Numbered from the stretch's first letter, positions 53,747-63,034 are shown. The stretch: DNA of 64,000 nucleotides from Anabaena sphaerica FACHB-251 (GCF_014696825.1 NZ_JACJQU010000002.1:124001-188000), one strand, 5' to 3'. Numbers and translations: made by a program. Notes: generated from the letters alone by a model not told the origin.

Positions 53747-54913
53747 ATGTCTTTAATACCCAACACATCAAACCAAATACCCCTATCTTCCAACGGTGCA
53801 GAAATAATCTTAGGAAACGCTACCACATCCGAACAAATAGCTATTCCTCTCGCACCAACTCCATCAACAATGTTTGGACCCCGTGCGGCTTGCTTATTAT
53901 CACCAACCGGACCATTATGGGTAGCAGACACAGGACATCATCGGTTATTAGGATGGCGAAATTTACCCACAAAAGATAATCAAGCGGCTGACTGGTTAAT
54001 AGGACAAACTGACTTTTTTCATGAAGGACAAAATGCCAAAGGTACACCTGGAAAATCTACAGTTAGTGTCCCTACAGGTATTTGTAAATGTGGTAATGGT
54101 TTAGCCGTTGCTGATGCTTGGAATCATCGCATTTTAATTTGGCATAATGTCCCAGAAGATAAGAATGTTCCCGCAGATTTGGTATTAGGACAAGCTAATT
54201 TTATTGATAACGAACATAACAGAGGAATTCAGCAACCTGCGGCTAATACTTTCCATTGGCCTTATGGTGTTTTATGTTATGAAAATAAATTATTTGTAGC
54301 TGATACGGGAAACCGACGTTTATTAATTTGGAATCAAATACCAACAGAAAATGGACAACCTGCGGATATAGTTTTGGGACAACCAGACATGATATCTCGC
54401 AATGAAAATGGGGGTGGTTCTCCCACTGCTTCTAGTATGCGTTGGTGTCATGATATAACGATTTGGGATGATAATTTAGTTGTCACTGATGCGGGTAATA
54501 ACCGAGTAATGATTTGGGATGGAATCCCAACAGAAAATAATGCCCCTTGTGCGGTAGTTTTAGGACAAAAAAATTTCAATTTTGTGGAATTAAATCAAGG
54601 AGTATATTTCCCTAGTCGTAGTAGTTTAAGTATGCCTTATGGGGTAGATGCTGCGGGAAATTGGTTAATAGTTGCAGATACAGCTAATTCTCGTTTGTTA
54701 GGATGGAAGAAACGGGATTCTATATTATTGTTACAAGGTGCAGATGCTGATGGTGTGCTGGGACAAGATAGTTTTAAAAGTAAAAGTGAAAATCGTAATT
54801 TTGGACTACCAACTCGACAAAGTTTAAATTGGTGTTATGGAATTAAAGTTTGTGGTGAAAATGCGGTAGTTTCTGATTCTGGAAATAATCGGGTTTTGAT
54901 TTGGAAATTTTGA
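53747..54913 (+). CDS. NHL-repeat beta-propeller protein of the extended hyp operon
   Basis: A 388-aa protein with six or so NHL-type repeats, each with an AD.G..R..IW pattern: VADTGHHRLLGWRNLP, VADAWNHRILIWHNVP, VADTGNRRLLIWNQIP, VTDAGNNRVMIWDGIP, VADTANSRLLGWKK and VSDSGNNRVLIWKF. NHL propellers mediate protein contacts. Orthologues sit between hupSL and hypF in Anabaena, so a helper role in hydrogenase maturation is inferred. The start is preceded by a dispersed CTCTGCGCCTCTGCGTGAG repeat and no strong ribosome site. It heads the run into hypF, 40 bp downstream. Confidence 0.85.
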   Translation: MSLIPNTSNQIPLSSNGAEIILGNATTSEQIAIPLAPTPSTMFGPRAACLLSPTGPLWVADTGHHRLLGWRNLPTKDNQAADWLIGQTDFFHEGQNAKGTPGKSTVSVPTGICKCGNGLAVADAWNHRILIWHNVPEDKNVPADLVLGQANFIDNEHNRGIQQPAANTFHWPYGVLCYENKLFVADTGNRRLLIWNQIPTENGQPADIVLGQPDMISRNENGGGSPTASSMRWCHDITIWDDNLVVTDAGNNRVMIWDGIPTENNAPCAVVLGQKNFNFVELNQGVYFPSRSSLSMPYGVDAAGNWLIVADTANSRLLGWKKRDSILLLQGADADGVLGQDSFKSKSENRNFGLPTRQSLNWCYGIKVCGENAVVSDSGNNRVLIWKF

Positions 54914-54953
54914 TTATCTCACGCAGAGACGCAGAGAACGCAGAGGAGGAAGG

Positions 54954-57311
54954 ATGATAATAGAAGAAATTAGGGTTCGTGGTACTGTGCAAGGTGTGGG
55001 TTTTCGTCCTACAGTTTATCGTTTGGCGAAAGTTTGTGGTTTAAAGGGGGATGTTTGTAATGATGGGGAAGGGGTTTTAATTCGTGTTTGTGGAAGTGAG
55101 AAACAGCTACAAGAATTTGTAGATAAGTTATATCAAGAATGTCCACCTTTGGCGAAAATTAATGAGTTGGTGAGAAGTCGATATTTGGGGGAGTTGAATT
55201 TTGATGATTTTGTAATTTCTCACAGTGTTAATAATACTGTAAAAACAGAAATCGCTGCTGATGCGGCTACTTGTCCCCAATGTCAAAAGGAAATTTTTGA
55301 TCCTTTTAGTCGTTATTTTCGTTATCCATTTACTAATTGTACTCATTGTGGTCCCCGGTTGAGTATTATTCGCGCTATTCCTTACGATAGAAATAACACC
55401 AGCATGGTGAAGTTTCCGATGTGTGGAGAGTGTGAAAAAGAATATCAAGATGTGGAAAATCGGCGTTTTCATGCCCAACCCGTAGCTTGTTTTACCTGTG
55501 GACCTCGTGCATGGTTAGAAAGGGCTGATGGTAAAGTTATAAGTTCTGATATGTTCTCGATGTTGGATGATGTCGATGCTGTTTGTACTTTATTACAAAA
55601 AGGTCAAATTGTTGCTATTAAAGGTTTAGGTGGTTTTCATTTAGCTTGTGATGCAACTCAAGAAACAGCAGTTAAAAAATTGCGAGAACGCAAACAACGT
55701 TATCACAAACCTTTTGCGTTAATGGCAAGAGATATCAATATAATTAGTGAATATTGCTATATTAACGATTTAGAAAAATCATTATTAACCAGTCCTGCTG
55801 CACCTATTGTTTTATTAAAAGTGAAAGATGAGAAAAAAGTAGCTGCGCCTGTTGCACTAGGACAAAATACCCTGGGGTTTATGTTACCTTATACGCCCTT
55901 ACATCATTTGATTTTGAGGAGAATGAAAAATCCCATAGTATTAACTAGCGGTAATATTTCTGATAAACCCCAATGTATAGATAATGAAGAAGCGAAAGAT
56001 AAATTATCTAAAATAGCCGATTATTTTTTGTTACATAATCGCGATATTGTTAACCGTGTAGATGATTCAGTTGTCAGGGTTATTGATGAGAAAGTACAAA
56101 CCATCAGACGCGCTAGGGGATATGCACCTGCACCCATTATTTTACCATCAGGATTTGAGAAAATACCACCAATTTTAGCAATGGGTAGCGAGTTAAAAAA
56201 TACCTTTTGTTTATTGCGTGAAGGTGAGGCTATTCTTTCTCAACATTTGGGAGATTTGGAAAACGCTGCTGCTTTTAATGCTTATCAAGAAACCTTGAAT
56301 TTATATCTTAACTTATTTGCCCATAAACCAGAAATAATTGCTATTGATAAACATCCAGAATATCTATCATCTAAACTAGGAAAGGAACTAGCCACAGTTA
56401 ACCAAATTAAATTAAATGAAACACAACATCATCACGCCCATGTAGCAGCTTGCATGGCTGAAAATCAAATTCCCTTAAACTCAAAACCCGTTTTAGGAAT
56501 TGCATTTGATGGCTTAGGATATGGTGAGGATAGTACCTTATGGGGAGGAGAATTTTTACTAGCTGATTATTATGAAAGTAGGCGTTTAGCCACATTTAAA
56601 CCAGTGGCAATGATAGGAGGAGAACAAGCAATTTATCAACCTTGGCGAAACACCTACTCCCAATTTCAAAGCGCATTTAAATGGGAAGAACTAAAACAAC
56701 AATATTGTGATTTAGAAATTATTAAATTTCTTGAACAAAAACCATTAAAGCTACTCAACCAGATGATAGAGAAAGGTATTAACTCACCTGTAGCATCATC
56801 AGTTGGGAGGTTATTCGATGCAGTAGCAGCAGCAACAGGTATTTGTCGAGAAGAATGCAGCTATGAAGGACAAGCAGCTATAGAAATGGAAGCCATAGCT
56901 AATATTAACATATTAAACAATGATGAAGAAACTATAAATTATCCCTTTAAATTTGAAAACTTAGATAAAATTTATTGTATAGACCCTGCCCCGATGTGGG
57001 AGGGGATATTGAAAGACCTACAGCAGCAAATTTCACCATCAGAAATAGCTGCGAAATTTCATATAAGTTTGGCTAGTGTAATTACCACAATAGTTAAACA
57101 ATTGTCCCAAAATTACGAATTTACTCAAGTTGCATTAACAGGAGGAGTATTTCAGAACCGTATTCTTTTAGAACAAGTAACCAAACGCTTACAAAAAATA
57201 GATATACCAGTTCTCACTCATAGCATAGTACCTGCAAACGATGGAGGTTTATCACTAGGACAGGCTGTTATTGCTGCTGCTAATTACTTAAAGGTGACAG
57301 GTGACAGGTGA
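54954..57311 (+). CDS. hypF: Carbamoyltransferase HypF
   Basis: A 785-aa enzyme that makes the CN- ligands of the NiFe site by passing a carbamoyl group from carbamoyl phosphate to the C-terminal Cys of HypE. In order it shows an acylphosphatase domain (VRGTVQGVGFRPTVYRLAK, 1-90), two zinc-finger pairs (CPQCQKEIFDP, CTHCGPR, CGECEKEYQD, CFTCGPRA), a YrdC-like nucleotide domain (GGFHLACDATQETAVKKLRE) and a Kae1-like transferase domain with ETQHHHAHVAACMAE and ALTGGVFQN. AGGAGGA precedes the ATG. Length is normal. Confidence 0.97.
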   Translation: MIIEEIRVRGTVQGVGFRPTVYRLAKVCGLKGDVCNDGEGVLIRVCGSEKQLQEFVDKLYQECPPLAKINELVRSRYLGELNFDDFVISHSVNNTVKTEIAADAATCPQCQKEIFDPFSRYFRYPFTNCTHCGPRLSIIRAIPYDRNNTSMVKFPMCGECEKEYQDVENRRFHAQPVACFTCGPRAWLERADGKVISSDMFSMLDDVDAVCTLLQKGQIVAIKGLGGFHLACDATQETAVKKLRERKQRYHKPFALMARDINIISEYCYINDLEKSLLTSPAAPIVLLKVKDEKKVAAPVALGQNTLGFMLPYTPLHHLILRRMKNPIVLTSGNISDKPQCIDNEEAKDKLSKIADYFLLHNRDIVNRVDDSVVRVIDEKVQTIRRARGYAPAPIILPSGFEKIPPILAMGSELKNTFCLLREGEAILSQHLGDLENAAAFNAYQETLNLYLNLFAHKPEIIAIDKHPEYLSSKLGKELATVNQIKLNETQHHHAHVAACMAENQIPLNSKPVLGIAFDGLGYGEDSTLWGGEFLLADYYESRRLATFKPVAMIGGEQAIYQPWRNTYSQFQSAFKWEELKQQYCDLEIIKFLEQKPLKLLNQMIEKGINSPVASSVGRLFDAVAAATGICREECSYEGQAAIEMEAIANINILNNDEETINYPFKFENLDKIYCIDPAPMWEGILKDLQQQISPSEIAAKFHISLASVITTIVKQLSQNYEFTQVALTGGVFQNRILLEQVTKRLQKIDIPVLTHSIVPANDGGLSLGQAVIAAANYLKVTGDR

Positions 57312-57442
57312 CAGAGTTACAAGTTTTGTAATGTCTTATTTTTAATAAGATAACTGTATGTTTTCATGCAACTAACAACCTATATAAAAACCTCTGCGTC
57401 CTCTGCGCCTCTGCGGTTCGTATTAAAAAAAGGAAAATAAAA

Positions 57443-57691
57443 ATGTGTTTAGGAATACCCGGACAAATTGTAGAAATAACCAACCCAGAACATAAACTAG
57501 CCATGGTTAACGTTGGGGGAGTGAAACGCCAAATAAACATAGCTTGTATCGTCGATGAACAACATCCACCCGAAAAATGTATAGGAGACTGGGTACTCGT
57601 TCACGTTGGTTTTGCAATGAACCGTATTAACGAACAAGAAGCAGCCGAAACATTACAACTTCTCCAAGAAATAGCCCAAGCTTACACTTAA
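57443..57691 (+). CDS. hypC: Hydrogenase maturation chaperone HypC
   Basis: An 82-aa protein starting MCLGIPGQIVEITN; the Cys2 right after Met binds the Fe(CN)2CO group and escorts it to the large subunit with HypD. DWVLVHVGFAMNRINEQEA is the second family signature. A purine-rich AAAGGAAAAT stretch lies just before the start. The 131-bp gap after hypF is filled by the CCTCTGCGCCTCTGCGG repeat. One HypC must serve both HupL1 and HupL2 in this window, unless another copy exists elsewhere. Confidence 0.96.
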   Translation: MCLGIPGQIVEITNPEHKLAMVNVGGVKRQINIACIVDEQHPPEKCIGDWVLVHVGFAMNRINEQEAAETLQLLQEIAQAYT

Positions 57692-57760
57692 AATCTCTTT
57701 TCTTTCTTCCTTCTTCCTTCTTCCTTCGTGTCCTTCGTGCCTTCGTGGTTTATTAAAAAA

Positions 57761-58912
57761 ATGAAATATGTAGACGAATTTCGCAACCCCGAAAAAGCCC
57801 AAGCCTTACAAAAAGAGATCGAAAAACTCAGCCAACAAATAGATAAACATCTCAAAATAATGGAAGTATGCGGCGGTCATACCCATTCTATCTTTAAATA
57901 CGGCATCGAAGAAATATTACCCGATAATATCGAATTAATTCATGGTCCTGGTTGTCCAGTGTGCGTCATGCCTAAAGGTAGAATAGATGATGCGATCGCA
58001 CTTTGTCAAAACCCCAACATCATCTTCACCACATTTGGCGACGCAATGCGCGTACCCGGTTCAAAAACCAGCCTCTTGCAAGCCAAAGCCCAGGGTGCAG
58101 ATATTCGCATGGTTTACTCACCCTTGGATAGTTTAAAAATTGCCAAAGAAAATCCAAATAAAGAAATAGTATTCTTCGGTTTAGGCTTTGAAACCACCGC
58201 CCCCAGCACCGCATTTACCATCCTCCAAGCAGCCGCAGAAAACATCACTAACTTTAGTTTATTTTCCAATCATGTATTAGTTATTCCCGCCCTGCAAGCA
58301 TTATTAGATAACCCAGACTTAGAACTTGATGGTTTTGTTGGTCCTGGTCATGTCAGCATGGTCATAGGTACAGACCCTTACGAATTTATTTCCCAACAAT
58401 ATCATAAACCCATCGTTATTTCTGGTTTTGAACCATTAGATATTTTCCAATCAATTTGGATGTTGTTAAAACAAATAGTAGAAAACCGTTGTCAAGTAGA
58501 AAATCAATATAACCGTTTAGTCGAACCAACTGGAAATAAAAATGCCTTAGCAGCCATGAATCAAGTTTTTGCAATACGTGAAAAATTTGAATGGCGTGGT
58601 TTAGGAGAAATACCCAATTCTGGTTTTAAAATACGCGAAGAATACGCCCAATTTGATGCCGAAGTTAAATTTACCATTCCTAACTTAAAAGTTCCAGATC
58701 ATAAAGCCTGTCAATGTGGCGAAATTCTCAAAGGAGTCTTAAAACCTTGGGAATGTAAAGTATTTGGAACAGCTTGCACACCAGAAACACCCATTGGCAC
58801 TTGCATGGTTTCTTCCGAAGGTGCTTGTGCAGCATATTATAAATATGGGCGACTTTCAACAATGGCGAAAAAAGCGGAGAAAAAAGCGAAAGTTCCTGTT
58901 CCTCTGGGCTAG
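57761..58912 (+). CDS. hypD: Hydrogenase maturation protein HypD
   Basis: A 383-aa [4Fe-4S] protein that, with HypC, assembles the Fe(CN)2CO moiety. Conserved Cys motifs are visible: MEVCGGHTHSIFKYG, GPGCPVCVMP, and near the C-terminus CQCGEILKGV, WECKVFGTACTP and SSEGACAAYYKYG. The frame is open from 57728, but its first 11 codons belong to the CTTCGTGCCTTCGTGG repeat, so the start MKYVDEFRNPEKA at 57761 is chosen. Length matches the family. Confidence 0.96.
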   Translation: MKYVDEFRNPEKAQALQKEIEKLSQQIDKHLKIMEVCGGHTHSIFKYGIEEILPDNIELIHGPGCPVCVMPKGRIDDAIALCQNPNIIFTTFGDAMRVPGSKTSLLQAKAQGADIRMVYSPLDSLKIAKENPNKEIVFFGLGFETTAPSTAFTILQAAAENITNFSLFSNHVLVIPALQALLDNPDLELDGFVGPGHVSMVIGTDPYEFISQQYHKPIVISGFEPLDIFQSIWMLLKQIVENRCQVENQYNRLVEPTGNKNALAAMNQVFAIREKFEWRGLGEIPNSGFKIREEYAQFDAEVKFTIPNLKVPDHKACQCGEILKGVLKPWECKVFGTACTPETPIGTCMVSSEGACAAYYKYGRLSTMAKKAEKKAKVPVPLG

Positions 58913-58939
58913 ATAATTGTACACTTTGAGGAAATTCCT

Positions 58940-59155
58940 ATGCCTTTTGTTACTGTTCAAATTGGAAAAGGTCACTCGATAGAAAAGAAGCGGAAATTAG
59001 TCCAAGCTGTAACTGATGCTTTGGTTTCTGCTTTGGGAACTAAACCTGAGTGGATAACTGTTCATATTGATGAATTTGAACGGGAAAATTGGGCTGTTGG
59101 TGGTGTTTTACATTCTGATAAACACGCCGGAAGGCATGAGGAAACTGGGAGGTAG
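58940..59155 (+). CDS. 4-oxalocrotonate tautomerase-like protein
   Basis: A 71-aa protein of the 4-OT family. The N-terminal Pro (after removal of Met) is present (MPFVTVQIGKGHSIEKKRKL), as are VTDALVSALGTKPEWITVHI segments. Its position between hypD and hypE, 27 bp after hypD, is known from other Nostocales. A role in hydrogenase maturation has not been shown. TTTGAGGAAATTCCT supplies a ribosome site. The next 173 bp before hypE contain a gene-free repeat (GACGCAAAGGAGC type). Confidence 0.88.
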   Translation: MPFVTVQIGKGHSIEKKRKLVQAVTDALVSALGTKPEWITVHIDEFERENWAVGGVLHSDKHAGRHEETGR

Positions 59156-59328
59156 GTTTTAGGGTGCGTTAGCGTAACGCACCAATTATATTGATTATTA
59201 GATAAATTTATAATATTTATTTCGCGCAATCTCCGTCAGGAGATCCCGCAGGGTAGACGCAAAGGAGCAAAGACGCAAAGAAAAGAAAGAAAAGAAAGAG
59301 AAGAATTTTTTTAGTTGCAATTCATAAT

Positions 59329-60441
59329 ATGTTTAATATGGAAGTTTACAAAAATCAAGAATCTCAAAATCCTCTGTTTCAGAAAATAGAACAAGTGCGC
59401 CGTCGCTCCAATAAAATCAAAGATACTCACATTAATTTATCTCATGGTAGTGGTGGTAAAGCCATGCGTGATTTAATTGATGATGTGTTTGTGAAAAGTT
59501 TTGATAATCCTATTTTATCACAGTTAGAAGACCAAGCCAGTTTTGATTTAGCGAATCTTGCCAAATTAGGAAATAGATTAGCTTTTACTACAGATTCTTA
59601 TGTTGTAGACCCCTTATTTTTTCCTGGTTCTGATATAGGAGAATTAGCGGTTAATGGTACTATCAATGATTTAGCTGTCAGTGGTGCAAAACCTTTATAT
59701 CTCACCTGTAGCGTCATTTTAGAAGAAGGTTTACCTGTGGAAACATTGCGCCGTGTAGCTGCTAGTATGCAAGCCGCAGCGCAAAAAGCAGGAGTACAAA
59801 TAGTTACAGGTGACACAAAAGTTGTTAATCGTGGTTGTGCTGATAAACTATTTATAAACACCGCTGGAATTGGTATTATTCCTACAGGTATTGATATTTC
59901 TCCTAGCAATATCCAACCAGGAGATGTAGTAATTATTAACGGAGAAATCGGAAATCATGGGACAGCAATTTTAATTGCTAGGGGAGAATTAGAATTAGAA
60001 ACAGATATCGAAAGTGACTGTCAGCCCTTACATGATTTAGTATCTGAAATTATCAAAGTGTGTCCAGAAATTCATGCCATGCGAGACGCAACCAGAGGAG
60101 GTTTAGCCACAGTATTAAATGAATTTGCCCTCACAGCAAACGTAGGAATACGCATCAATGAAAACGCCATTCCTGTCAGAGAAGAAGTAAATGGAATGTG
60201 TGAAATACTCGGTTTAGATCCTTTATATTTAGCCAACGAAGGAAAAATAGTTATCGTAGCACCCAAAGAAAAAGCCGAGTTAATTTTATCAACAATGAAA
60301 AATCATCCCACAGGAAAACAAGCATCTATCATCGGTGAAATTATTCCCACACCACCAGGAATAGTCCTCCTAAAAACAGCCTTTGGTGCAGAAAGAATAG
60401 TTGATATGCTAGTAGGCGATCAACTACCAAGAATATGTTAA
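59329..60441 (+). CDS. hypE: Hydrogenase maturation protein HypE
   Basis: A 370-aa PurM-like ATPase that dehydrates the thiocarbamate on its C-terminal Cys to thiocyanate, the cyanide donor. The start region INLSHGSGGKAMRDLIDDVF and the ATP loop FTTDSYVVDPLFFPGSDIGE are typical, with HAMRDATRGGLATVLNE in the middle. It ends in PRIC, the essential C-terminal cysteine. The first 30 residues (MFNMEVYKNQESQNPLF) form an extension sometimes seen in cyanobacteria, so a downstream start near residue 28 is possible. Confidence 0.96.
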   Translation: MFNMEVYKNQESQNPLFQKIEQVRRRSNKIKDTHINLSHGSGGKAMRDLIDDVFVKSFDNPILSQLEDQASFDLANLAKLGNRLAFTTDSYVVDPLFFPGSDIGELAVNGTINDLAVSGAKPLYLTCSVILEEGLPVETLRRVAASMQAAAQKAGVQIVTGDTKVVNRGCADKLFINTAGIGIIPTGIDISPSNIQPGDVVIINGEIGNHGTAILIARGELELETDIESDCQPLHDLVSEIIKVCPEIHAMRDATRGGLATVLNEFALTANVGIRINENAIPVREEVNGMCEILGLDPLYLANEGKIVIVAPKEKAELILSTMKNHPTGKQASIIGEIIPTPPGIVLLKTAFGAERIVDMLVGDQLPRIC

Positions 60442-60488
60442 ACTCCCTCCTCTCTCTGCGCCTCTGCGTGAGATAAAAAAATAAACTT

Positions 60489-60830
60489 ATGCACGAACTA
60501 GGAATAACTCAAAACATCATCGCCATCGTCAGTGAAAACGCCCAAGGTAAAAAAGTTCAAAGAGTATTATTAGAAATTGGCAAACTTTCCGCCATTATGC
60601 CCGATGCCATTAAATTCTGCTTTGATATTTGCGCCCAAGGTACAATAGTAGAAGGTGCCTTATTAGAAATTCTGGAAATCCCCGGAATGGCTAGATGTCG
60701 TCAATGTGGTGCTACATTTTATGTAGATAAACCTTTTGGCATCTGTGAATGTGGTAGTGTGAAATTAGAGTTAATAACTGGTGAAGAATTAAACATTAAG
60801 GAAATAGAAGTAGAGGAATTATGTGTGTAA
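60489..60830 (+). CDS. hypA: Hydrogenase nickel incorporation protein HypA
   Basis: A 113-aa metallochaperone that delivers nickel with HypB. The N-terminal MHELGIT provides His2 for Ni binding. The zinc site shows C70xxC73 (CRQCGA) and then Cys86 and Cys88 (GICECGS), a C-x-C spacing in the second pair instead of the usual CxxC. The 3' end overlaps the hypB start by 10 bp, so the pair is coupled. A CTCTGCGCCTCTGCGTGAG repeat precedes the gene. Confidence 0.95.
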   Translation: MHELGITQNIIAIVSENAQGKKVQRVLLEIGKLSAIMPDAIKFCFDICAQGTIVEGALLEILEIPGMARCRQCGATFYVDKPFGICECGSVKLELITGEELNIKEIEVEELCV

Positions 60831-61663
60831 CCTGCGGATGTTCTGATGATAATGAAGCAACAATTACAAACATGGATAACGAACATCATCATACTCACAC
60901 TTTACCCGATGGGACTGTAATTACCCATTCCCATAACCATGAAAATCATCATGATTCTCACGAACAAACTGCAAATGTTCACGCCAAAATTCATAATACA
61001 ACGATATCTTTAGAACAGGAAATTTTAGGTAAAAATAATCTATTAGCAGCCCAAAATCGTGGCTGGTTTAAAGGTCGAAATATCCTGGCTTTAAATTTAA
61101 TGAGTTCTCCAGGGGCGGGAAAAACTACTTTATTAACTCGCACTATTAATGATTTAAAAGAGAAATTAAATATCAGCGTCATTGAAGGTGATCAAGAAAC
61201 TACTAATGATGCAGAAAAAATTAAAGCAACAGGCTGTAAAGTGGTGCAAATTAACACCGGAACAGGCTGTCATTTAGACGCATCCATGATAGAAAGGGGT
61301 TTACAAGAACTCAACCCCCCATTAGATTCTGTGGTGATGATTGAAAATGTCGGAAATTTGGTTTGTCCGGCTTTATTTGACTTAGGAGAACAGGCTAAAG
61401 TTGTTATTTTATCGGTGACGGAAGGTGAGGATAAACCAATTAAATATCCTCATATTTTTCGCGCTAGTGAAATCATGATCATCACGAAAATTGATTTATT
61501 ACCCTATCTCCAGTTTGATGTACAACGCTGTATTGAATATGCAAAACAGGTAAACCCACAAATCCAGATTTTTCAGGTTTCTGCTACTACTGGTGTGGGT
61601 TTGGATGAGTGGTATGGGTTTTTATGTGGTGTTGTGTTTTGTTTCAATCCTCAATCATCTTAG
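60821..61663 (+). CDS. hypB: Hydrogenase nickel incorporation GTPase HypB
   Basis: A 280-aa SIMIBI GTPase that supplies nickel to the large subunit. An N-terminal CxxCGC motif (MCVTCGC) is followed by a His-rich nickel storage stretch (residues 22-51, HHHTHTLPDG and HSHNHENHHDSHE). Walker A PGAGKTT is at 97-103, and the Ni/Zn G-domain Cys/His pair lies in TGTGCHLDA. TKIDLLPY gives the guanine specificity loop. It is the last gene of the hyp run. No terminator is obvious downstream. Confidence 0.96.
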   Translation: MCVTCGCSDDNEATITNMDNEHHHTHTLPDGTVITHSHNHENHHDSHEQTANVHAKIHNTTISLEQEILGKNNLLAAQNRGWFKGRNILALNLMSSPGAGKTTLLTRTINDLKEKLNISVIEGDQETTNDAEKIKATGCKVVQINTGTGCHLDASMIERGLQELNPPLDSVVMIENVGNLVCPALFDLGEQAKVVILSVTEGEDKPIKYPHIFRASEIMIITKIDLLPYLQFDVQRCIEYAKQVNPQIQIFQVSATTGVGLDEWYGFLCGVVFCFNPQSS

Positions 61664-61717
61664 TTGGTAATTGTCACCCTTTGTCATCTTGCCCTATAAC
61701 CTTTCTTTTACCTGAAA

Positions 61718-61828
61718 AGTATCATTGAACAAACAGCGGATGTTTATCGGCAATTATTCGGAGATAAAGCAGTATTAGAACATCATTCAGGATATGAACC
61801 AAAATTAGAGGAAGTCAAATCGGTTAAG
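61718..61828 (+). pseudogene. Cas3-like helicase fragment
   Basis: A 37-codon frame fragment reads SIIEQTADVYRQLFGDKAVL followed by EHHSGYEPKLEE. This closely resembles the segment after Walker A in CRISPR Cas3 helicases (SIIEQT ... VLEHHS). No Walker motif, HD domain or downstream part survives, and no CRISPR array lies in the window. The fragment ends at the repeat element starting at 61836. It may be the trace of a lost type I CRISPR-Cas locus. Confidence 0.5.
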
Positions 61829-61835
61829 GATTTTA

Positions 61836-62019
61836 GTAGGTTAGGTTGTAGCTTGTTTCCCGTAGGGTACAAAGTGAAACCCAACAAACCGTTGTCAATG
61901 TTGGGTTATGGCTTCGCCACACTTCGTGTATGCTTACGGCACGCTTTGCGAACACGTAGTGTCCCGAAGGGATACGTTACATTGCTACGCGAACGTTTAC
62001 GTTCCACAACCCAACCTAC
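61836..62019. mobile_element. MITE-like repeat with GTAGGTT inverted ends
   Basis: A 184-bp segment bounded by GTAGGTTAGGTTG (61836-61848) and CAACCCAACCTAC (62007-62019), a 13-bp inverted pair with one mismatch. The inside holds GAAACCCAACA and TGTTGGGTT as a further inverted pair. It interrupts or replaces the cas3-like sequence. The remaining 200 bp up to 62218 show no gene. Confidence 0.55.
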
Positions 62020-62218
62020 ATAATTTCATTGTTTTGAGCTTAACCGACAAGTATTGTAAAACATATTGAATTTCTGGAAAAGCCTCTTTAAGCTTTGTAG
62101 ACTACATTACACCAACATCAAAGCAGACGTGGTAATAAATCTTACCTTTGTCTTCTTGGTATCAAGCAACTTTTAGAGTATTGTTTAGATATATAACATT
62201 AAATCAACGCTAGTCTAT

Positions 62219-63034
62219 ATGCCTATAAAAATTTCTTCCTTTGCCGTAAAAACACGCCACTTAAGTATTGTTACGGGAATCTTGATGATTCCTATCTTAC
62301 CCATTCCAAGCAACGCGCAGTTATACAAAGGATTGCAAGTAAGCGTCAAGTTCCCACCAGTGCAGGATTTGGGAGCGCCAGCGCGAACTTCAGGCGCGGG
62401 TTCACGGGGTCCTGCTTGTGGTCATCAGAACTCTGATGCTGAAGGAACAGCAAAAAGCAGTGATGAGATCAAAATACCTCTGACTGCTTTGACTCCAGAA
62501 AATAATGTCTTGACAACAGCAGCACTTGATCCAAAAGTGTATGTGTATGTTCCTCAAGCCGTTAATAAGCAAGCTGAATTTCGTCTCATTGACACACAAG
62601 ATGAAAAAATTGTTTATAAAACAACCTTTCCACTGGTGAATACTCCTGGGATAGTGAAAATAGGTATACCTAAAACCGCCAACATCAAAGCGAATAATAC
62701 TTATCAGTGGCAAGTGATAATTGTCTGTAATCCTAAAGACAGAGAAGCAGATAAACTAGTTGAGGGTTGGCTTTTGCATACTCCTCTAACTTCTGAACAA
62801 AAGGCTAAAATACAGAAGGTAAAGGAGAATTCTCTAGAACAGGCAAGATTATACTCAGAATTTGGATTTTGGAATGAAACTATGAAAATACTCGATCAGT
62901 TGCGCGAACGGAATCCCCAAGCACAGGCAGAATGGGTAGAACTTCTAACTTCTGTGAAGTTGGAAAAGCTGTCTGCAATTCCTGGTTCTAAGTGCTGTCA
63001 AGTTTCTTCTACTTCCCCTGCACCCCAGAATTAG
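62219..63034 (+). CDS. DUF928 domain protein
   Basis: A 271-aa exported protein of the cyanobacterial DUF928 family. A signal peptide (GILMIPILPIPSNAQ) is followed by a Gly-rich stretch (GAPARTSGAGSRG, with ACGHQ), a beta-rich domain (YVYVPQAVNKQAEFRLIDTQ and YQWQVIIVCNPKDREADKLV) and a helical C-terminus. Family members often adjoin CHASE2-cyclase or CHAT genes, as here. The role is unknown, and a periplasmic ligand-sensing helper is possible. The start MPIKISSFAVKTRH at 62219 has no strong ribosome site. Confidence 0.82.
   Translation: MPIKISSFAVKTRHLSIVTGILMIPILPIPSNAQLYKGLQVSVKFPPVQDLGAPARTSGAGSRGPACGHQNSDAEGTAKSSDEIKIPLTALTPENNVLTTAALDPKVYVYVPQAVNKQAEFRLIDTQDEKIVYKTTFPLVNTPGIVKIGIPKTANIKANNTYQWQVIIVCNPKDREADKLVEGWLLHTPLTSEQKAKIQKVKENSLEQARLYSEFGFWNETMKILDQLRERNPQAQAEWVELLTSVKLEKLSAIPGSKCCQVSSTSPAPQN

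Noticed and set aside
53841-54047. Antisense frames within the NHL, hypE and ftsH genes
   Set aside because: Shadow frames of strongly supported genes on the other strand.
57728-57760. Upstream extension of hypD
   Set aside because: Formed by the CTTCGTG repeat; HypD proteins start with MKYVDEF-like sequence.
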